Positions 62,288 through 64,000 of a DNA stretch of 64,000 bases are shown piece after piece; position 1 is the first letter of the stretch, and the number at the start of each line of letters is the position of its first letter. Below the pieces are notes generated by a model. It was not told the DNA's origin. It saw only the letters and a program-made list of their open reading frames with translations, and did not search any database. Source of the stretch: Bacillota bacterium (lineage in GTDB: Bacteria; Bacillota; Clostridia; Acetivibrionales; DTU013); contig JAEXNT010000030.1 of the NCBI GenBank assembly GCA_023439545.1, positions 1 to 64,000 of the forward strand, in the 5' to 3' direction. Made by a program: the position numbers and the translations under genes.

Positions 62288-63658
62288 TCAGGGTTTCTGA
62301 GCTTCATATGCCCTTTGTACGTCTGCAGCGCATTCCTTAGCAGTAATAGAACCAGAGAGATAACTTGGAATCGCGGATGTAAACGCATTAAAAACGGAAG
62401 AATCCAGTTTAGCTGTAATATGCGGCACATTTTTATGAGAGTTCATAACGTCAAACATATCCTGCTGCATCTGTTTCAGACCTGTCAAGTCCACGTCAGC
62501 CTCCACTGGCCCCATTTCTCCAATTTCCGCCATGTATTTGCTGTATTTATCTGTCCCCAGCATTTGAAGGAAAGCAATGGCTGCCTGCTTTTTCATTTCA
62601 TTGTCTGCAACTTTTACATTGAGTGCAAACCCCTGCGGAACGGCATAATCGATCGTAGGCTCTTTACCGCTGAAGGTCGGAACTGCAGCCACGCGGATAG
62701 TATCCGAAATACCAGGATATTTTTCTTCATAAGAAATGATGGAGTTTGCAACCCAGCTACCGCTGATGTGAGCACTTGCATTTCCTTTTGCCAGTTCAGC
62801 GACAGCCCACTGGTCATCTGCAGAAACAAAATCCGGATTCCAAAGCGGGAGCAGCGTGCCGAGTTTTTCTAGGGCCTCAACCAAACTATCATCAGTAAAA
62901 GCAGCTTTACCATCCATTGCATTGATGGAATCCACCCAATCAGAACCACATACCTCATGAACCATTGCATTAAAATAAGAGGTCATTGAGAAGAAGGGCA
63001 GCTTGTTTCCATAAATAATAGTTGGGACCCCCTTGCCTTTAAAATATTTATCGGCTTTCAACATTTCATCCCACGTCTTAGGGAATTCTTCATAACCTGC
63101 TTCCTTCCACATATCTGCATTGTAATACACATAGTTGTACGTTGTGTACTTAATTGGAACGCCATAAACAGCGCCCTCATAGCTGAACGTATTCAAATTG
63201 TCACGGTAAAATGATCGATCAAAATAATCGGAAACATCCAAAAGCATTTTGTCCTTTTTAACAGCATCAAACACCGCGCCGTTGAGATAAACCACGTCTG
63301 GCAACTCATCTGAAGCGGCAAGCACGGACAGCCGTTCAAATACCTCGCTGGAACCCAGCGCCGTCACATTCAGTGTAACATTAGGATATTTTGCGGCAAA
63401 TTCGTCCTGTACACGCAGGTACATCCTGGTGCTGGCAACCGTTTCAGCTGTTTCCTTGGTGTGTTCATGAATAATGGAGAGAGTAATGTCCTCCTTGGTC
63501 CAATCCTTCTTTTCTGAGGTTTCTGCCAATGCGCCCGATGTTGAGGCTGACGAGCTTTTTTCCTGTGAAGAATCTTCACCGGAAGGTGTGCATGCAGTCA
63601 TGACAACAAATAGGAATAGCACGATAAGTATTGCTGCAACTTTCCTCTTTTCTTTCAT
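62288..63658 (-). CDS. Lipoprotein sugar-type solute-binding protein
   Basis: A 456-residue lipoprotein with signal peptide and lipobox VMTAC (C23), followed by a Ser-rich linker. The body is a family 1 extracellular binding protein: DITLSIIHEHTKETAETVASTRMYLRVQDEFAAKYPNV, then LAASDELPDVVYLNG and GVPIKYTTYNYVYYNADMWKEAGY. These are features of binding proteins for mono- and oligosaccharides. GGGGGTG precedes the ATG. A sensor kinase gene is divergent, 239 bases away. Confidence 0.92.
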   Translation of the reverse strand: MKEKRKVAAILIVLFLFVVMTACTPSGEDSSQEKSSSASTSGALAETSEKKDWTKEDITLSIIHEHTKETAETVASTRMYLRVQDEFAAKYPNVTLNVTALGSSEVFERLSVLAASDELPDVVYLNGAVFDAVKKDKMLLDVSDYFDRSFYRDNLNTFSYEGAVYGVPIKYTTYNYVYYNADMWKEAGYEEFPKTWDEMLKADKYFKGKGVPTIIYGNKLPFFSMTSYFNAMVHEVCGSDWVDSINAMDGKAAFTDDSLVEALEKLGTLLPLWNPDFVSADDQWAVAELAKGNASAHISGSWVANSIISYEEKYPGISDTIRVAAVPTFSGKEPTIDYAVPQGFALNVKVADNEMKKQAAIAFLQMLGTDKYSKYMAEIGEMGPVEADVDLTGLKQMQQDMFDVMNSHKNVPHITAKLDSSVFNAFTSAIPSYLSGSITAKECAADVQRAYEAQKP

Positions 63659-63848
63659 TTTGACACCCCCAAATGTAATATGTTGACGTTTATTCTACTA
63701 CAGAAAATTGCATTAAAAAACCTTTATAATTATTATTTGTTGTTTATATTTTGAGTACTGCTACGCATTTTTACAATGAATTTAAGACAATATCCTTATT
63801 ATTGTACTTTTAATAACTATTTTGAACATCCAACCTAAAGAGATATGG

Positions 63849-63857
63849 TGGTATAAT
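63849..63857 (+). promoter_or_regulatory. Extended -10 promoter element before the sensor kinase fragment
   Basis: TGGTATAAT (TG-N-TATAAT) about 40 bases before the TTG start. No good -35 hexamer is at the usual distance. The rest of the divergent gap 63659-63848 is AT-rich and shows no clear operator. Confidence 0.45.
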
Positions 63858-63897
63858 TAAATATAAAATTGTATATATAACCGAGAGGGAATCTTTT

Positions 63898-64000
63898 TTG
63901 ATTAAAAATCTTAGCCTTAAAACTAAATTTATTACAAACAATATTTTGGTCGGTTTTTTCCCATTTGTTATAATTGCTTTCATTTCCTTTTCGTTTTTAT
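63898..64000 (+). CDS. N-terminus of a membrane protein, probably a sensor histidine kinase (cut by window end)
   Basis: A TTG start at 63898 behind GAGAGGGA opens 34 codons to the window edge, reading MIKNLSLKTKFITNNILVG and then a hydrophobic helix. Basic start plus single early helix, and the position divergent from a sugar-binding protein gene, match YesM-type kinases, as in the first importer system. Nothing beyond the first helix is visible. Confidence 0.5.
   Translation, partial: MIKNLSLKTKFITNNILVGFFPFVIIAFISFSFL

Noticed and set aside
1..64000. CRISPR arrays, prophage or integrative element modules, complete insertion sequences
   Set aside because: I saw no regularly spaced repeats, no integrase, transposase, capsid or conjugation genes on either strand.

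Overview
The window reads as chromosomal DNA from a low-to-mid GC Gram-positive anaerobe of class Clostridia. This is inferred from strong AGGAGG-type ribosome binding sites with frequent GTG/TTG starts, a T-box leader before valS, a CD3324-family protein, a DUF1540 protein, clostridial-type lipoproteins, and LplABC/YesMN-type sugar importers with no ATPase of their own. The large share of glycoside-handling genes (GH31, GH94, xylose operon, two carbohydrate ABC importers) suggests a plant-polysaccharide degrader. I see no phage, no CRISPR array and no complete insertion sequence.

Layout. 1-14.6 kb: housekeeping and small accessory genes with five tRNA genes (Thr, Asp, Glu, Lys, Gln), two NUDIX hydrolases, an AraC regulator, a tandem pair of paralogous MFS transporters (the second carries an early in-frame stop), a LysM protein, several small conserved proteins, and a Zn/Cd-type P-type ATPase whose N-terminal metal-binding domain is cut off by a frameshift. 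14.6-25.4 kb: a GH31 alpha-glycosidase, an ECF sigma factor with its membrane anti-sigma factor, tRNA-His, an aldo/keto reductase, nadE, and a valine T-box controlling a small membrane protein plus valS. 25.5-38.9 kb: a compact minus-strand operon of eleven genes: YesM-type sensor kinase, YesN-type regulator, lipoprotein binding protein, two permeases, M20 peptidase, metallo-beta-lactamase-fold hydrolase, YitT membrane protein, esterase, ferredoxin-domain aldo/keto reductase and a frameshifted MFS transporter. 39-42.9 kb: a GH94 phosphorylase and a mutarotase-like protein. 43-45.5 kb: argJ, cheW and a small amidase-domain protein. 45.5-52.5 kb: a complete phosphate regulon pstSCAB-phoU-phoP-phoR preceded by a four-repeat PhoP box. 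52.5-59 kb: the xylose operon xylB-xylR-xylA followed by VOC and Gfo/Idh/MocA genes, with a perfect palindrome over the xylB promoter. 59-64 kb: a second binding-protein ABC importer with a tandem NTF2-like protein and, divergently, the start of what looks like its sensor kinase.

How it works together. Both sugar-type importers have a binding lipoprotein and two permeases, no ATPase (a shared MsmX-type ATPase elsewhere is presumed), and a strong stem-loop between binding-protein gene and first permease gene. Each lies next to a sensor kinase gene (the second is cut by the window edge). The eleven-gene operon combines import with intracellular hydrolases (M20, MBL fold, esterase) and an iron-sulfur oxidoreductase, which suggests uptake and dismantling of an acylated or amide-linked compound rather than a plain sugar; its substrate is not evident from sequence.

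Broken genes are common: a nonsense codon in one MFS gene, a frameshift in another, a frameshift plus apparent internal deletion in the metal ATPase, and two gene-tail fragments. Mobile-type sequence is limited to REP-like repeats with the GGGACGGTTCTTTTGTT core (one single copy, one inverted pair) and a roughly 120-bp MITE-like inverted repeat.
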